Under the pieces are notes generated by a model. That model made no database searches. It saw nothing but the letters and a program-made list of their open reading frames with translations, and was not told where the DNA came from. Below are positions 49,213 through 58,763 of a DNA stretch of 64,000 nucleotides, in pieces. The DNA lies in contig JAQBOM010000020.1 in assembly GCA_028288025.1 (NCBI GenBank), forward strand, positions 62,001 to 126,000, in the 5' to 3' direction. Position 1 is the first letter of the stretch. The number at the start of each line of letters is the position of its first letter. Source of the stretch: Mucilaginibacter sp. (lineage in GTDB: Bacteria > Bacteroidota > Bacteroidia > Sphingobacteriales > Sphingobacteriaceae). The position numbers and the translations under genes are program-made.

Positions 49213-50195
49213 AAGAGAAGGTGCTGATAACCGGTGCAAGCGGATTTATAGGGTACCATTTAATTGAAGAAGCTTTAAAAAACAACCTGGAAGTATTTGC
49301 CGCTGTTAGAAAAAGCAGCAAGACGGATCACCTGAATAGTTTCGATATCCAATATACCTACCCCGACTTCAACGAGGTAGCTTCCCTGAAAAGGGATATC
49401 CTGGAAAAACAATACGATTATATCATCCATGCTGCGGGCATTACCGCAGCGCGTTCGGAACAGGAATATAACGACGTCAACGCGGGGTACACACGTAATC
49501 TTGCATTAGCCGTCCAGGAAAGCGGCATCCAGCTGAAAAAATTTGTATTAATCAGCAGCCTCGCTGCTGTTGGCCCATTAAATACCCTGGAAGGAATTAT
49601 AACCGAAGGCATTCCCCCCCGCCCTATCACCGCATACGGCAGGAGCAAGTTGCTGGGCGAGGTAAATTTAAAAGCATTTCCCGAATTAAATTACACCATA
49701 TTGAGACCAACGGGTGTCTATGGCCCGCGCGACCGTGGCATACTCATTTTTTTTAAACAGGTATCAAAAGGGATTGAGCCTTATATTGGCCGGGTTGAAC
49801 AGCAATTTAGCTTTATATACGTTGCCGATCTGGCTAAGGCCGCCATTAAAGCGCTATATGCTGGCAATCACAAAACCTACAATTTATCTGATGGCAATTT
49901 TTATGATCGTTACCAATTGGGAAATCTTACCAAGGCAATCTTAAACCAAAAAACGCTTAAATTTCATCTGCCTGTAAACTTTGTAAAATTTATAGCATAC
50001 CTGTCCCAAAAATACTGTTATTTGAGTAATCGGCCCGCCATCCTGAATATTGAAAAACTAAGCGAGCTAATTGCTGTTAATTGGTATTGTTCTATTGGGG
50101 AAGCTAAAGCTGATTTAGGCTTTTCTCCCGGGTATAACCTGCAATCGGGTTTAATCGAAACACTTAATTGGTACCGGTTAAATAAATGGATTTAA
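49209..50195 (+). CDS. Extended SDR, candidate ketosphinganine/ceramide reductase
   Basis: A 328-residue NAD(P)-dependent epimerase/dehydratase family protein. The nucleotide motif TGASGFIG is at residues 8-15, and the catalytic Ser117 with Tyr143 and Lys147 in YGRSK are intact. Position between the acyltransferase and inositol genes, with a four-base overlap to the former, suggests reduction of the 3-keto group of the sphingoid base or of the ketoceramide, as reported for the SDR CerR of Caulobacter. No sugar-nucleotide gene is nearby to suggest a sugar role. The assignment is context-based. Confidence 0.88.
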
Positions 50196-50229
50196 CTATA
50201 AAAATATACAACATTATAAACCACAATTG

Positions 50230-51552
50230 ATGAAAACCAACATTGAGCCGGCCGAAGGAAAGCTTGGAATATTAATTCCGGGATTGGGCGCAGTAGCCAC
50301 AACCCTGATTGCAGGAGTGGAAGCCGTAAAAAAAGGAATATCGCAACCCATAGGTTCGCTTACACAGATGGGGAGTATCCGATTAGGAAAAAGGACCGAG
50401 AACCGCTATCCAAAAGTTAAAGATTTTGTACCCCTGGCTGATTTAAACGATATTGTTTTCGGCGGCTGGGATGTGTACTCGGATAACGTTTATGAAGCGG
50501 CCATGAAGGCAAAAGTACTTGAACCGGGCCTGCTGAATGCAATTAAGCCCGAACTTGAAAAAGTAGTGCCGATGAAGGCGGCTTTTGATAAGAACTATGC
50601 GAAGAACCTGGTAGCTACTAATATTAAAACCGGCACCCGGTATGAACTGGCGCTTGCCGTGATGAATGACATTACCACCTTCAAGGAAAGAAATAATTGC
50701 AATCGCATTGTACTGATATGGTGCGGATCTACCGAAATATATTACGAAGCTTCGGAAATACATGAAAGTCTTGAAAAATTTGAGCAGGCTTTAATAGACG
50801 ATGACAAGCGTATCTCGCCAAGCATGATTTACGCCTACGCCGCATTAAAATTGGGAATTCCGTTTTCAAACGGGGCGCCTAACCTAACGGTTGACATCCC
50901 CGCGATGATCGAGCTGGCAAAGTTAACCAATACGCCGATTGCAGGTAAAGACTTTAAAACTGGCCAAACATTAATGAAAACGATACTTGCGCCAGGTTTA
51001 GCCGCACGTTCGCTTGGCGTTAAAGGATGGTTTTCAACCAATATACTGGGAAACCGCGACGGTTTGGTGTTAGACGATCCCGACAACTTTAAAACCAAGG
51101 AAGTTTCAAAGCTAGGTGTTTTAGAAGATATTTTGCGGCCCGATGTCAACCCAGAACTATATGGCGACCTATACCATAAAATACGGATCGACTACTATCC
51201 CCCGCATGGCGACAATAAGGAAAGTTGGGACAACATTGATATTTTTGGCTGGCTTGGCTATAAAATGCAGATCAAAATTAATTTCCTTTGCCGCGACTCT
51301 ATTTTAGCGGCTCCGATTGCTTTAGACCTTGCCTTATTCAGCGACCTGGCAAAACGAGCCGGCATGAGCGGGATACAAGAGTGGCTATCATTCTATTTAA
51401 AATCGCCGCAAACCGCACCCGGCTTACATCCCGAAAATGATATTTTTAAACAGCTGATAAAGCTTCAAAACACCCTGCGCCACTTAATGGGCGAAGACCT
51501 GATTACCCACCTGGGTTTGGATTATTACCAGGAGCTGGTGGATGTTTTGTAA
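50230..51552 (+). CDS. ino1: Myo-inositol-1-phosphate synthase
   Basis: A 440-residue NAD-dependent cyclase that turns glucose 6-phosphate into inositol phosphate. PGLGAVATTLIAG near residue 20 is the NAD-binding motif, and SPQTAPGLHPENDIFKQL-like sequence near the end is characteristic. The start is the ATG at 50230 rather than the TTG immediately before it. In Bacteroides thetaiotaomicron an orthologous gene lies with a PI-phosphate synthase and phosphatase and supplies inositol for lipids. The same arrangement is present here, but next to spt. A large inverted repeat follows the stop codon. Confidence 0.95.
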   Translation: MKTNIEPAEGKLGILIPGLGAVATTLIAGVEAVKKGISQPIGSLTQMGSIRLGKRTENRYPKVKDFVPLADLNDIVFGGWDVYSDNVYEAAMKAKVLEPGLLNAIKPELEKVVPMKAAFDKNYAKNLVATNIKTGTRYELALAVMNDITTFKERNNCNRIVLIWCGSTEIYYEASEIHESLEKFEQALIDDDKRISPSMIYAYAALKLGIPFSNGAPNLTVDIPAMIELAKLTNTPIAGKDFKTGQTLMKTILAPGLAARSLGVKGWFSTNILGNRDGLVLDDPDNFKTKEVSKLGVLEDILRPDVNPELYGDLYHKIRIDYYPPHGDNKESWDNIDIFGWLGYKMQIKINFLCRDSILAAPIALDLALFSDLAKRAGMSGIQEWLSFYLKSPQTAPGLHPENDIFKQLIKLQNTLRHLMGEDLITHLGLDYYQELVDVL

Positions 51553-51558
51553 TGTCGG

Positions 51559-51690
51559 ATTTCGGATTTTCGATTTCGGATTTATTTGAATGCAGAAGTC
51601 AGAATGCGGAATATTGAATCGGATAGTTATCGCAAATTATACCAATAAACTAATCCGAATAAACTAAATCTGAAATTGAAAATCCGAAAT
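51559..51690. repeat. 25-bp inverted repeat between ino1 and pgpA
   Basis: Left arm 51559-51583 and right arm 51666-51690 are complementary at 23 of 25 positions, with 82 bases between. Both arms are made of words like TTTCGGATTT. The right arm ends six bases before the next start codon (51697) and would place its leader in a hairpin. It could be a terminator, an attenuator, or simply a repeat of the class described in the findings. Confidence 0.75.
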
Positions 51691-51696
51691 ATAAAC

Positions 51697-52152
51697 ATGT
51701 TATTCCACAAACTCATATCAACCAGCCTGGGCATAGGCTATATCGGCAAGGGCGCCGGTACGGTTGCCGCCATTGCCTGTTGTGTTTGCTGGTACCTGGC
51801 GTGGCATGGCGGATATTCCCCGGTTTGGATTTCGCTAACTATTACTCTCCTCATTACATTTATTGGCGTATGGTCGTCAACTGTTGTTGAACAAATTTGG
51901 GGTAAGGACCCCGCACGGGTAGTAATTGATGAGGTTGCCGGCATGTGCATAAGCCTGCTTTTTTTGCCGGTGAGTGTAAAATATTTGTTATACGCGCTTA
52001 TCCTTTTTCGTTTTTTTGATATCGTAAAACCTCTTTTCATTCGTAAAATGGAGTTATTGCCCGGCGGTTGGGGAATAATGATGGATGATGTCCTCGCCGG
52101 TGTCTATACTAATATTCTTCTTTCAGCCGTTGTAGGGTTTAACTTGTTTTAA
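51697..52152 (+). CDS. PgpA-type phosphatase, candidate phosphatidylinositol-phosphate phosphatase
   Basis: A 151-residue membrane phosphatase of the PgpA family with three or four hydrophobic segments and the conserved IGYIGKGAGTVAA and DPARVVIDEVAGM segments. The ATG at 51697 is chosen; an earlier TTG at 51676 would put the start inside the inverted repeat. PgpA normally dephosphorylates phosphatidylglycerophosphate. Because it sits with ino1 and a CDP-alcohol transferase, it more likely removes the phosphate from phosphatidylinositol phosphate, the step shown for the Bacteroides inositol lipid locus. This is inference from context. Confidence 0.88.
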   Translation: MLFHKLISTSLGIGYIGKGAGTVAAIACCVCWYLAWHGGYSPVWISLTITLLITFIGVWSSTVVEQIWGKDPARVVIDEVAGMCISLLFLPVSVKYLLYALILFRFFDIVKPLFIRKMELLPGGWGIMMDDVLAGVYTNILLSAVVGFNLF

Positions 52153-52208
52153 AACAGTTAAATCTATACCTGCGCAATTGAGATTTAGTATAGCATTGCA
52201 CCTACTTC

Positions 52209-54767
52209 ATGAATTTTAGCTGTTTCGACAAGAAGTTACTTTTTTTAACATTTTTTTTATTCGTCACTTCATTATTATTTGCCCAAACTACCACGGTTAG
52301 CGGTACCATAACTGATGCTCGTAATAAGCAGCCTTTACCTTTGGTGGTGGTGTCATTTGCGGGTAGTACGATAAGCGTAAACACGGATGATGACGGCAAA
52401 TTCGTATTGACCTCCATTCAGCCTTACAGCCGTATAAAAGCATCTTTTCTCGGTTATAAAGATGCCAACATAACGATTACACCCGGCAAAGAACAAATAT
52501 TAGACATCCGGCTAGTCCCTGAATCGACCCAACTAAATGAGGTTGTGGTTAAGTCGGGTAAAAAGCCAAAGTACCGCAATAAGGATAACCCTGCTGTTGA
52601 ATTAATCAAAATGGTTATCCAGAATAAAGAGAAAAATCGCCCCGAAAGTTATCCGTACATAGAGTACGAAGAATACGATAAAATGCAGTTTTCGTTAATT
52701 AATGTTTCTCCGGCGTTATCAGACAAAAAGTTTTTCCGGAAATATAAATTCCTATTGAATAACCGCGACAGCACAACTCTCCCGGGTAAATCCCTGCTCC
52801 CTGTTTATGTAGGCGAAACGCTCTCTCAATATTATTATCGTAAAAACCCCGAAAAGGAAAAAACAATAACCCTTGGGCAAAAGGCGGTTAATGTTGGCGG
52901 TGCTGTAGATAATGAAGGGCTATCGCGAAATTTAAGGCACCTGTACAATAAGGTTGATATTTATAGCAATTCAATCTTCCTGATGACCAACAACTTTTTA
53001 AGTCCGATAGCCAACTCGGCTCCCACTTTTTACAAGTTTTTTATAACCGATACAATAATCGTGAATAACAAAAAACTGGTTGAATTGAGCTTTACTCCGC
53101 GCAATACTGCCGATATGCTGTTTGAAGGAAAAATTTATATCACGCTAGATGGTAACTATGCTGTACAAAAAGCAGAACTCACCATCAATAAGCACATCAA
53201 TCTGAATTTTGTTAACTCCATGCAGGTTAACCAGGAGTTTGAACAAAATCCAGATGGGCGCTATCACCTGGGTAAAAGCACCACGTTAGCAGACTTTGGA
53301 CTTACAACAAACAAAAATAGTAGCTTATACGGGATACGGACAATTACTTATAAAAATTATATTGTAAACAAACCTCATCCGGATACCACGTATGCCGGCC
53401 CCGGGGAAGTGGTTTCTGATGAATCAAAAAACAGAAATGCCCAGTTTTGGGTCAAAAACCGGTTGGATACGCTTACCATAGCCGAAACAAAAGCATATAA
53501 AAACATTGACAGCCTAAGGAATATGCCATCATTCAAGCGAACGCTGGACATTGCCACATTTTTAATTACCGGCTATAAAAACTTTAACACATTTGAGGTA
53601 GGGCCGGCAAACACCTTTTACAGTTTTAACCCGGTTGAAGGGTCTAAAGTAAGACTTGGCGGCCGTACTACCCCTGAACTAAGCAAAAGATACTACTTTG
53701 AAACTTATGGAGCATATGGTTTTAAGGACCAGCGCTTTAAATATTTATTAAGCGCCACCTACTCCTTAAACGACAAATCGATTTACCAATTTCCGCAAAA
53801 TTACATTAGGGCAAGCGTGCAAAGTGATACAAAAATTCCGGGCTCAAGCTTGCAATATGTTGATGAAGCCAATTTTTTCCTTTCATTTAAACGAGGTACA
53901 AATGATAAGTACCTTTACGATAACAGCTACAGGCTGGATTATGTACATGAGTATGAGAATCATTTTTCATATAGTTTTGGGTTAAACCGGTTAACCCAGG
54001 CGCCGGCAGGTTCATTATATTTTATAAATGCTGATAACAATGGCATTAATCATAATATAAACGGTCTTACTACAGCTGAATTTACAGCGGGTTTGCGATA
54101 CGCCCCGCACGAAGAATTTTACCAGGGGAAAGATTCCAGGGCAGCTATACCCGGCAAATACCCGGTTTTTTCATTGGACTATGACGCCGGTTTGAAAAAT
54201 ATTTTGGGCGGTCAGTATAGTTTCCAAAAACTGCATGCCCGGGTTGATAAAAGAATGTATTTATCACAGTTAGGGTGGGCTGATGTAACCTTTGAAGCCG
54301 GGCGTACATTTGGCCAGGTGCCCTATCCGCTGCTAAATATATTTCATGCCAACCAAACCTATGCGTACGACATTTATTCTTATAACCTGATGAACTTTTT
54401 AGAGTTTGTAAGCGACCGTTATGAGAGTTTAAACATCGACCAGCATTTTAATGGATTTTTTTTTAATAAAATTCCGCTGTTTAAAAAATTAAAGTGGCGC
54501 GAAGTAGCTTCCGTTAAGGCCATTTACGGTGGTTTGAGCGATAATAATAATCCGGTGCTGCACCCTTCTTTATACCAGCTGCCCGTAACAACAACCGGGC
54601 AGCCTATTACTTACGCGTTAGGCCGCACTCCATATGTTGAAGGTAGCGTAGGTATCGAAAACATTTTTAAATTTGTACGTGTTGACCTGGTAAGACGGTT
54701 CACATATTTAGATCACCCGGACGTAGCTAAATGGGGAATCCGTACATTGTTTCAATTTTATTTCTAA
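52209..54767 (+). CDS. DUF5686 outer-membrane protein with carboxypeptidase-like regulatory domain
   Basis: An 852-residue protein with a signal peptide (about 1-25). A CarboxypepD_reg-like beta domain follows at about 27-115 (TTVSGTITDARNKQPLP), then a DUF5686 region and a C-terminal beta-rich part ending FQFYF, typical of an outer-membrane barrel. DUF5686 proteins are widespread in Bacteroidota and of unknown function. Lying inside a lipid synthesis operon, between pgpA (56 bases) and the phosphatidyltransferase (18 bases), it could take part in lipid placement in the outer membrane. That is speculative. Confidence 0.88.
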   Translation: MNFSCFDKKLLFLTFFLFVTSLLFAQTTTVSGTITDARNKQPLPLVVVSFAGSTISVNTDDDGKFVLTSIQPYSRIKASFLGYKDANITITPGKEQILDIRLVPESTQLNEVVVKSGKKPKYRNKDNPAVELIKMVIQNKEKNRPESYPYIEYEEYDKMQFSLINVSPALSDKKFFRKYKFLLNNRDSTTLPGKSLLPVYVGETLSQYYYRKNPEKEKTITLGQKAVNVGGAVDNEGLSRNLRHLYNKVDIYSNSIFLMTNNFLSPIANSAPTFYKFFITDTIIVNNKKLVELSFTPRNTADMLFEGKIYITLDGNYAVQKAELTINKHINLNFVNSMQVNQEFEQNPDGRYHLGKSTTLADFGLTTNKNSSLYGIRTITYKNYIVNKPHPDTTYAGPGEVVSDESKNRNAQFWVKNRLDTLTIAETKAYKNIDSLRNMPSFKRTLDIATFLITGYKNFNTFEVGPANTFYSFNPVEGSKVRLGGRTTPELSKRYYFETYGAYGFKDQRFKYLLSATYSLNDKSIYQFPQNYIRASVQSDTKIPGSSLQYVDEANFFLSFKRGTNDKYLYDNSYRLDYVHEYENHFSYSFGLNRLTQAPAGSLYFINADNNGINHNINGLTTAEFTAGLRYAPHEEFYQGKDSRAAIPGKYPVFSLDYDAGLKNILGGQYSFQKLHARVDKRMYLSQLGWADVTFEAGRTFGQVPYPLLNIFHANQTYAYDIYSYNLMNFLEFVSDRYESLNIDQHFNGFFFNKIPLFKKLKWREVASVKAIYGGLSDNNNPVLHPSLYQLPVTTTGQPITYALGRTPYVEGSVGIENIFKFVRVDLVRRFTYLDHPDVAKWGIRTLFQFYF

Positions 54768-54785
54768 GCGGGGCGTAAATATTCA

Positions 54786-55493
54786 ATGGCACAGCAAACA
54801 TCTATCCGTACAAATCTGCAATCAGGTATTTATAAGGTTATTGACCCTGTTGTTAAGGTGCTGATAAAACTCGGTCTTACCCCCAATGCGGTTACCTCTA
54901 TCGGATTCGTATTAAACTTAGGCGTTGCAGTAATATTTATTTTGGGGGCCGAAGAAGGCAACCGCGGCGACCTGAAGTATGTGGGTTGGGCCGGCGGCCT
55001 GATCTTATTTGCCGGGCTGTTTGATATGCTCGACGGGCAGGTGGCACGATTGGGAAATATGAAGTCGACCTTTGGCGCGCTGTACGATTCGGTGCTTGAC
55101 CGGTATAGCGAATTGATCATGTTTTTTGGGATATGCTATTACCTGGTTGGCCATCATTATTTTATTAGTTCAATGTTTGCCTTTATTGCTTTGATCGGCT
55201 CAATGATGGTAAGCTACGTTAGGGCGCGGGCCGAGGGCCTGGGAATTGAATGTAAGGGTGGCTTAATGCAACGGCCGGAGCGGGTTGTATCCATAGGCCT
55301 GTGCGCTGTTATTTGCGGGCTAACCTCGTTATACATCGGCGGCGATTATAAACTCTTTATCCCCGGTATAAAATTTCACGTTTTTGAACCGATGTCTATT
55401 TTTACTATCCCGCTCGCTATCATTGCTGTTTTAACCAACATCACCGCTTTTAACAGGCTGGTGGACGCTAAAAAATCACTTTTGGGACAATAG
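54786..55493 (+). CDS. CDP-alcohol phosphatidyltransferase, candidate PI(P) synthase
   Basis: A 235-residue membrane enzyme with the full CDP-OH motif: Asp80, Asp83, Gly84, Ala87, Arg88, Gly97, Asp101 and Asp105 at canonical spacing. It has about six hydrophobic segments. It would join CDP-diacylglycerol to an alcohol phosphate. With inositol-phosphate synthase and a PgpA-like phosphatase in the same run, inositol phosphate is the most likely acceptor, giving phosphatidylinositol phosphate. A QRPER segment near residue 161 is consistent with substrate binding in this subfamily. Other acceptors cannot be excluded from sequence. Confidence 0.92.
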   Translation: MAQQTSIRTNLQSGIYKVIDPVVKVLIKLGLTPNAVTSIGFVLNLGVAVIFILGAEEGNRGDLKYVGWAGGLILFAGLFDMLDGQVARLGNMKSTFGALYDSVLDRYSELIMFFGICYYLVGHHYFISSMFAFIALIGSMMVSYVRARAEGLGIECKGGLMQRPERVVSIGLCAVICGLTSLYIGGDYKLFIPGIKFHVFEPMSIFTIPLAIIAVLTNITAFNRLVDAKKSLLGQ

Positions 55494-55497
55494 AAGC

Positions 55498-55593
55498 AGA
55501 AGCAAGATTTCAAGAAGCAAGATTTTTTTTATTGTTTTGCCATCGATCCTGATTCTTGCATCTTTAAATCTTGCTTCTTTAAATCTTGCTTCT
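55498..55593. repeat. 28-bp inverted repeat built of tandem 15-base words
   Basis: Left arm 55498-55525 and right arm 55566-55593 are complementary at 27 of 28 positions, with a 40-base loop. Each arm is two tandem copies of AGAAGCAAGATTT plus a two-base joiner. It lies in a 230-base gap inside the lipid gene run. Confidence 0.85.
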
Positions 55594-55729
55594 TGCCTCC
55601 CCGTACGGCAGAAAAATCATATCTTCGTAACAATTAAATAAAAACGCTTAAACTGTACCAAATCTTTCTTAAAATTGGGTGTGATAAACAGGCAGAGAAA
55701 TTTTAAAACATTTTAAACCCTGAGTGGCT

Positions 55730-56353
55730 ATGAAAAAAAACTATGTTTCCAATTCACAGGAGTCTGTGAGAATGTTTAAAAACGATTTGCTTGAGGGCTT
55801 GTCGAAAGTGCACTTTACTGTACCACTTTTTATTTTTGTTCCGGTTATAGGATTTTGTATTTATAAGGCTTTTTTTCAATATGGCCTGGGGTTTTTAACC
55901 TTCTTTGAATTATTTATCGCGGGCTTGTTTGTATGGACATTTGTGGAATACATCATGCACCGCTTTATATTTCATTATATGCCCGAAGGTAAGGATTGGG
56001 CTCTTCGCCTGCACTTTATATTTCACGGCGTTCATCATGATTATCCCAGTGATGCGATGCGACTGGTTTTGCCGCCATCGGTTAGTATTCCCCTTGCTAC
56101 CGGTTTTTATTTTTTATTTAACGCCATTTTACCTGTACACTATATTTTCGGATTTTTTCCCGGTTTTATCCTGGGTTACCTTTTTTATGATATATCGCAT
56201 TACGCCATACATCATTTTAATTTCAAGGGCAATATCTGGAAAAAAATAAAACAGCACCACATGCTGCATCATTATCAGGATCCTGGTAAGGGTTATGGTG
56301 TAAGCTCGCCGCTTTGGGATAAGATATTCCGCTCCGATTTCTTAAAAAAATAG
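55730..56353 (+). CDS. FA2H-like fatty acid/sphingolipid hydroxylase
   Basis: A 207-residue membrane protein of the sterol desaturase/fatty acid hydroxylase superfamily. The histidine clusters that bind the di-metal centre are His77 and His82 (HRFIFH), His99, His102 and His103 (HGVHH), His157, His161 and His162, then His176, His177, His180 and His181. The pattern is that of yeast Scs7 and mammalian FA2H, which hydroxylate the 2-position of ceramide acyl chains. The GTG at 55724 is an alternative start two residues earlier. Its place next to the AUR1-like gene supports hydroxylation of ceramide. Confidence 0.9.
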   Translation: MKKNYVSNSQESVRMFKNDLLEGLSKVHFTVPLFIFVPVIGFCIYKAFFQYGLGFLTFFELFIAGLFVWTFVEYIMHRFIFHYMPEGKDWALRLHFIFHGVHHDYPSDAMRLVLPPSVSIPLATGFYFLFNAILPVHYIFGFFPGFILGYLFYDISHYAIHHFNFKGNIWKKIKQHHMLHHYQDPGKGYGVSSPLWDKIFRSDFLKK

Positions 56354-56354
56354 C

Positions 56355-57290
56355 ATGAGCCATGCTGTTGCAGATGGGATAAAGATCAATGTACGATCAG
56401 TAATCGTCGTTTCCGTTATATCGCTGGCTTATTTGCTGCTCTCGCGGTGGCTGGTTGGTTACAAACCCGATCAGCTTGTATTGGTGTTCATCTTCAATTC
56501 GCTTTTTTTTCTTTCCCCGGTTACCCGGAAATTTATCACCGGCTTTTCCATATTTATTGTGTACTGGATCATCTTCGATTATATGAAGGCGTTTCCCAAC
56601 TACAATTACAACACCGTTCATATCGCCGACTTGTATAACATGGAAAAGGGATTATTCGGCATTCATTTTAACGGGTTGCTGTTAACACAGAATGAATACT
56701 GGCGGTTAAACGGGACTACTTTTTTAGATGTAGCCGGCGGCATTTTTTACTTGTGCTGGATACCCGTTCCGCTCGCGTTTGCAGCATTTTTATTTTTTAA
56801 GAGCCGGAAGCAGTTCCTGCACTTCTCACTCACCTTTGTTTTGGTTAACCTGCTGGGATTTGTGATTTACTACGTCTATCCTGCCGCCCCGCCCTGGTAC
56901 GTGGCATATCATGGCTTTGCTTTCCATGCCGCTACACCGGGTAACAGCGCAGGGTTGGCCAAATTTGACCAGTTTTTTCATGAAGCAGTGTTTAAATCAA
57001 TTTATGCCAAAAGTTCGAACGTGTTCGCGGCAATACCTTCTTTACATTCATCTTACCCCGTGATCGTATTTTACTATGGGTTAAAAAACCGCCTGGGCAT
57101 AATCAACTTGTTTTTTGCTTTGGTTATGCTGGGGATATGGTTTACCGCGGTTTACGCCGGTCACCATTATGTACTGGATGTGGTGGCTGGTGTGGCTTGT
57201 GCAGTGGTTGGCATCGTGGCCTTTAACCTGCTTACAAGGGCAAAATGGTTCAGCGAATTCCTTGAAAAATTCGAACAAATTATTCAGTAG
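56355..57290 (+). CDS. AUR1-like PAP2 enzyme, candidate inositol phosphorylceramide synthase
   Basis: A 311-residue protein with six or more membrane helices. Its motifs match the AUR1 group rather than ordinary PAP2 phosphatases: YPAAPPWY at 175-182, IPSLHSSYP at 227-235 and YAGHHYVLD at 267-275. His231, His271 and Asp275 would form the catalytic triad, with spacing close to that of yeast Aur1p. It would transfer inositol phosphate from phosphatidylinositol to ceramide. The start lies one base after the hydroxylase stop. It is the last gene in the lipid run and is followed by hairpins. Confidence 0.9.
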   Translation: MSHAVADGIKINVRSVIVVSVISLAYLLLSRWLVGYKPDQLVLVFIFNSLFFLSPVTRKFITGFSIFIVYWIIFDYMKAFPNYNYNTVHIADLYNMEKGLFGIHFNGLLLTQNEYWRLNGTTFLDVAGGIFYLCWIPVPLAFAAFLFFKSRKQFLHFSLTFVLVNLLGFVIYYVYPAAPPWYVAYHGFAFHAATPGNSAGLAKFDQFFHEAVFKSIYAKSSNVFAAIPSLHSSYPVIVFYYGLKNRLGIINLFFALVMLGIWFTAVYAGHHYVLDVVAGVACAVVGIVAFNLLTRAKWFSEFLEKFEQIIQ

Positions 57291-57322
57291 AACCGGAATC
57301 CATTCATAAATAAAGGACAGAA

Positions 57323-57369
57323 AATCCACTTTTTTGGATTATTAACATCTTTTATTAACAGATGTTAAT
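57323..57369 (+). terminator. Two stem-loops after the lipid gene run
   Basis: AATCCA/TGGATT (57323-57328 with 57335-57340) and a perfect 10-bp stem ATTAACATCT (57341-57350 with 57360-57369) lie just downstream of the last lipid gene. There is no strong U-tract. Confidence 0.5.
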
Positions 57370-57515
57370 AAAAATCAACACATCAAAAACGGCTAAGAAC
57401 CGCCTGCCAGGGCAATAAATTGCACATATCCATCAAAATCTTTCTCAAAGCATGTTACAAGGCACATTGTTTGAACGTATTATAGCATATTTGAAGCCCT
57501 TGACCTGAATAGCTT

Positions 57516-58637
57516 ATGAATAAAGCCACAACATTGTTAGTTGTTTTATTAGCTTGTATAACCTTACATGCTTTTGCTTATAAAGCAGATACTTCCAAAG
57601 TATCAGCGACTGAGCATGCGCCAGATAGCATAAAGGCCATTAACCATAACGATAGTTTAACGTCTGCACTTCCCGTATTTCATAAGAATAATTTGATGTC
57701 ACAGGTGGGTATGCGTTTTCCTGAAAGTATAAATTTATCGGTTCTTGTTCATCAGGCCGACAGTTTGCGTGCCCTGGATGCCGCCGCACTCGTCGAAAGT
57801 ATTAACCTGATGAAAAAGCTTAAATACGATGATAGCGTTAAAACGGCGGTGTATGTAGCGCACCTGGATAGCTTGCGATTGCCACAATATGTGCATCTGA
57901 TGGACAGCCTTAAACAGCGGTTGAAATTTATGAGCCTGGATAGCCTGAAACAGCAGGTAAAACTCAATAAATACGAATTGCTAAGCGGGCCCATCTATAC
58001 TGAAATTGCGGCCAGGTATATGGATTATGATACGATCTCGAATAAAAGGCTTCGTTTAAGCTATCAAACTGAAGCGTTAAATTATACCATGCGGGCACTA
58101 CACCGCTATTCAGCATACAACGATACCGTAGGCTTGCGTATATGTTTTGATAACCTGGCCAAAGTTTATTTCGCGCAAAAAAAATTTCCCCAGGCTAAGT
58201 GGTTTATCCTGCAGTCAAACACGCTTTCGCGGATAAAAAAAGACATACCGAATGTTATTACTTCGTTAATCACCTTATCCGCTATAAAAAGCAACATCAA
58301 GGATTATAACCTTGCTATGCGGGATTTGAACGAAGCCAACCAGCTTTCCGTTACCAACCATCTGCCCAAGACCCAGGTGGAAGTATTAAAAAATTTCGCA
58401 CTGCTATACAGCCGTATGAAAAATTATCCCAAAGAGGCGCTTATCTTAAAAAAACGCGATTCGCTGGTTGACAGCATCCGGAAGGAAGAAAACACGAAGC
58501 TAATGGCAAAAGTAGCCGCACAGGACTCGGTACAAGCCAAAAGAGCCGACTCTGTACAAAACAAAAAAAAAGTATATACCTCCAGTATAAAGAAGCCTTA
58601 CAAGGGGAACTCTCCCAGAAAAACAGCCTTATTGTAG
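57516..58637 (+). CDS. Exported TPR-type protein, reading frame ends early
   Basis: A 373-residue protein with a signal peptide (about 1-22), a low-complexity linker rich in Asp, Ser and Leu, and TPR-like helices from about residue 170 (ALHRYSAYNDTVGLRICFDNL onward). After a run of nine A residues at 58563-58571, the frame becomes non-family-like and stops at 58635-58637. Shifting back by one base at that run restores a plausible C-terminus with a membrane helix (described separately). The layout resembles the sensor part of TPR-containing regulators or kinases. The gene is single and convergent with adh. Confidence 0.75.
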   Translation: MNKATTLLVVLLACITLHAFAYKADTSKVSATEHAPDSIKAINHNDSLTSALPVFHKNNLMSQVGMRFPESINLSVLVHQADSLRALDAAALVESINLMKKLKYDDSVKTAVYVAHLDSLRLPQYVHLMDSLKQRLKFMSLDSLKQQVKLNKYELLSGPIYTEIAARYMDYDTISNKRLRLSYQTEALNYTMRALHRYSAYNDTVGLRICFDNLAKVYFAQKKFPQAKWFILQSNTLSRIKKDIPNVITSLITLSAIKSNIKDYNLAMRDLNEANQLSVTNHLPKTQVEVLKNFALLYSRMKNYPKEALILKKRDSLVDSIRKEENTKLMAKVAAQDSVQAKRADSVQNKKKVYTSSIKKPYKGNSPRKTALL

Positions 58638-58738
58638 TACTGATAGTTGCTATCGTATTAATTACCGTGGCCGTGCTATTATTCTACAAACGCAAACGGC
58701 ATTGGCGTTTAGCTGCAAGAAAGGAAAAGCGGAATTAA
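58563..58738 (+). pseudogene. Out-of-frame C-terminal extension: membrane helix and basic tail
   Basis: In the -1 frame relative to the TPR gene, the sequence after the A run reads YLQYKEALQGELSQKN, then the hydrophobic helix SLIVVLIVAIVLITVAVLLF, then the basic tail YKRKRHWRLAARKEKRN, ending with TAA at 58736-58738. This is a natural end for a TPR receptor. A ten-base A run would join the frames. Either a base was lost by mutation or sequencing error, or the run allows slippage. Confidence 0.65.
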
Positions 58739-58763
58739 CTGTTTACCCTGCTGAATATTCATT

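Noticed and set aside
51676..51696. Upstream TTG start for the PgpA-like gene
   Set aside because: It would put the N-terminus within the inverted repeat; the ATG at 51697 gives the usual N-terminus.
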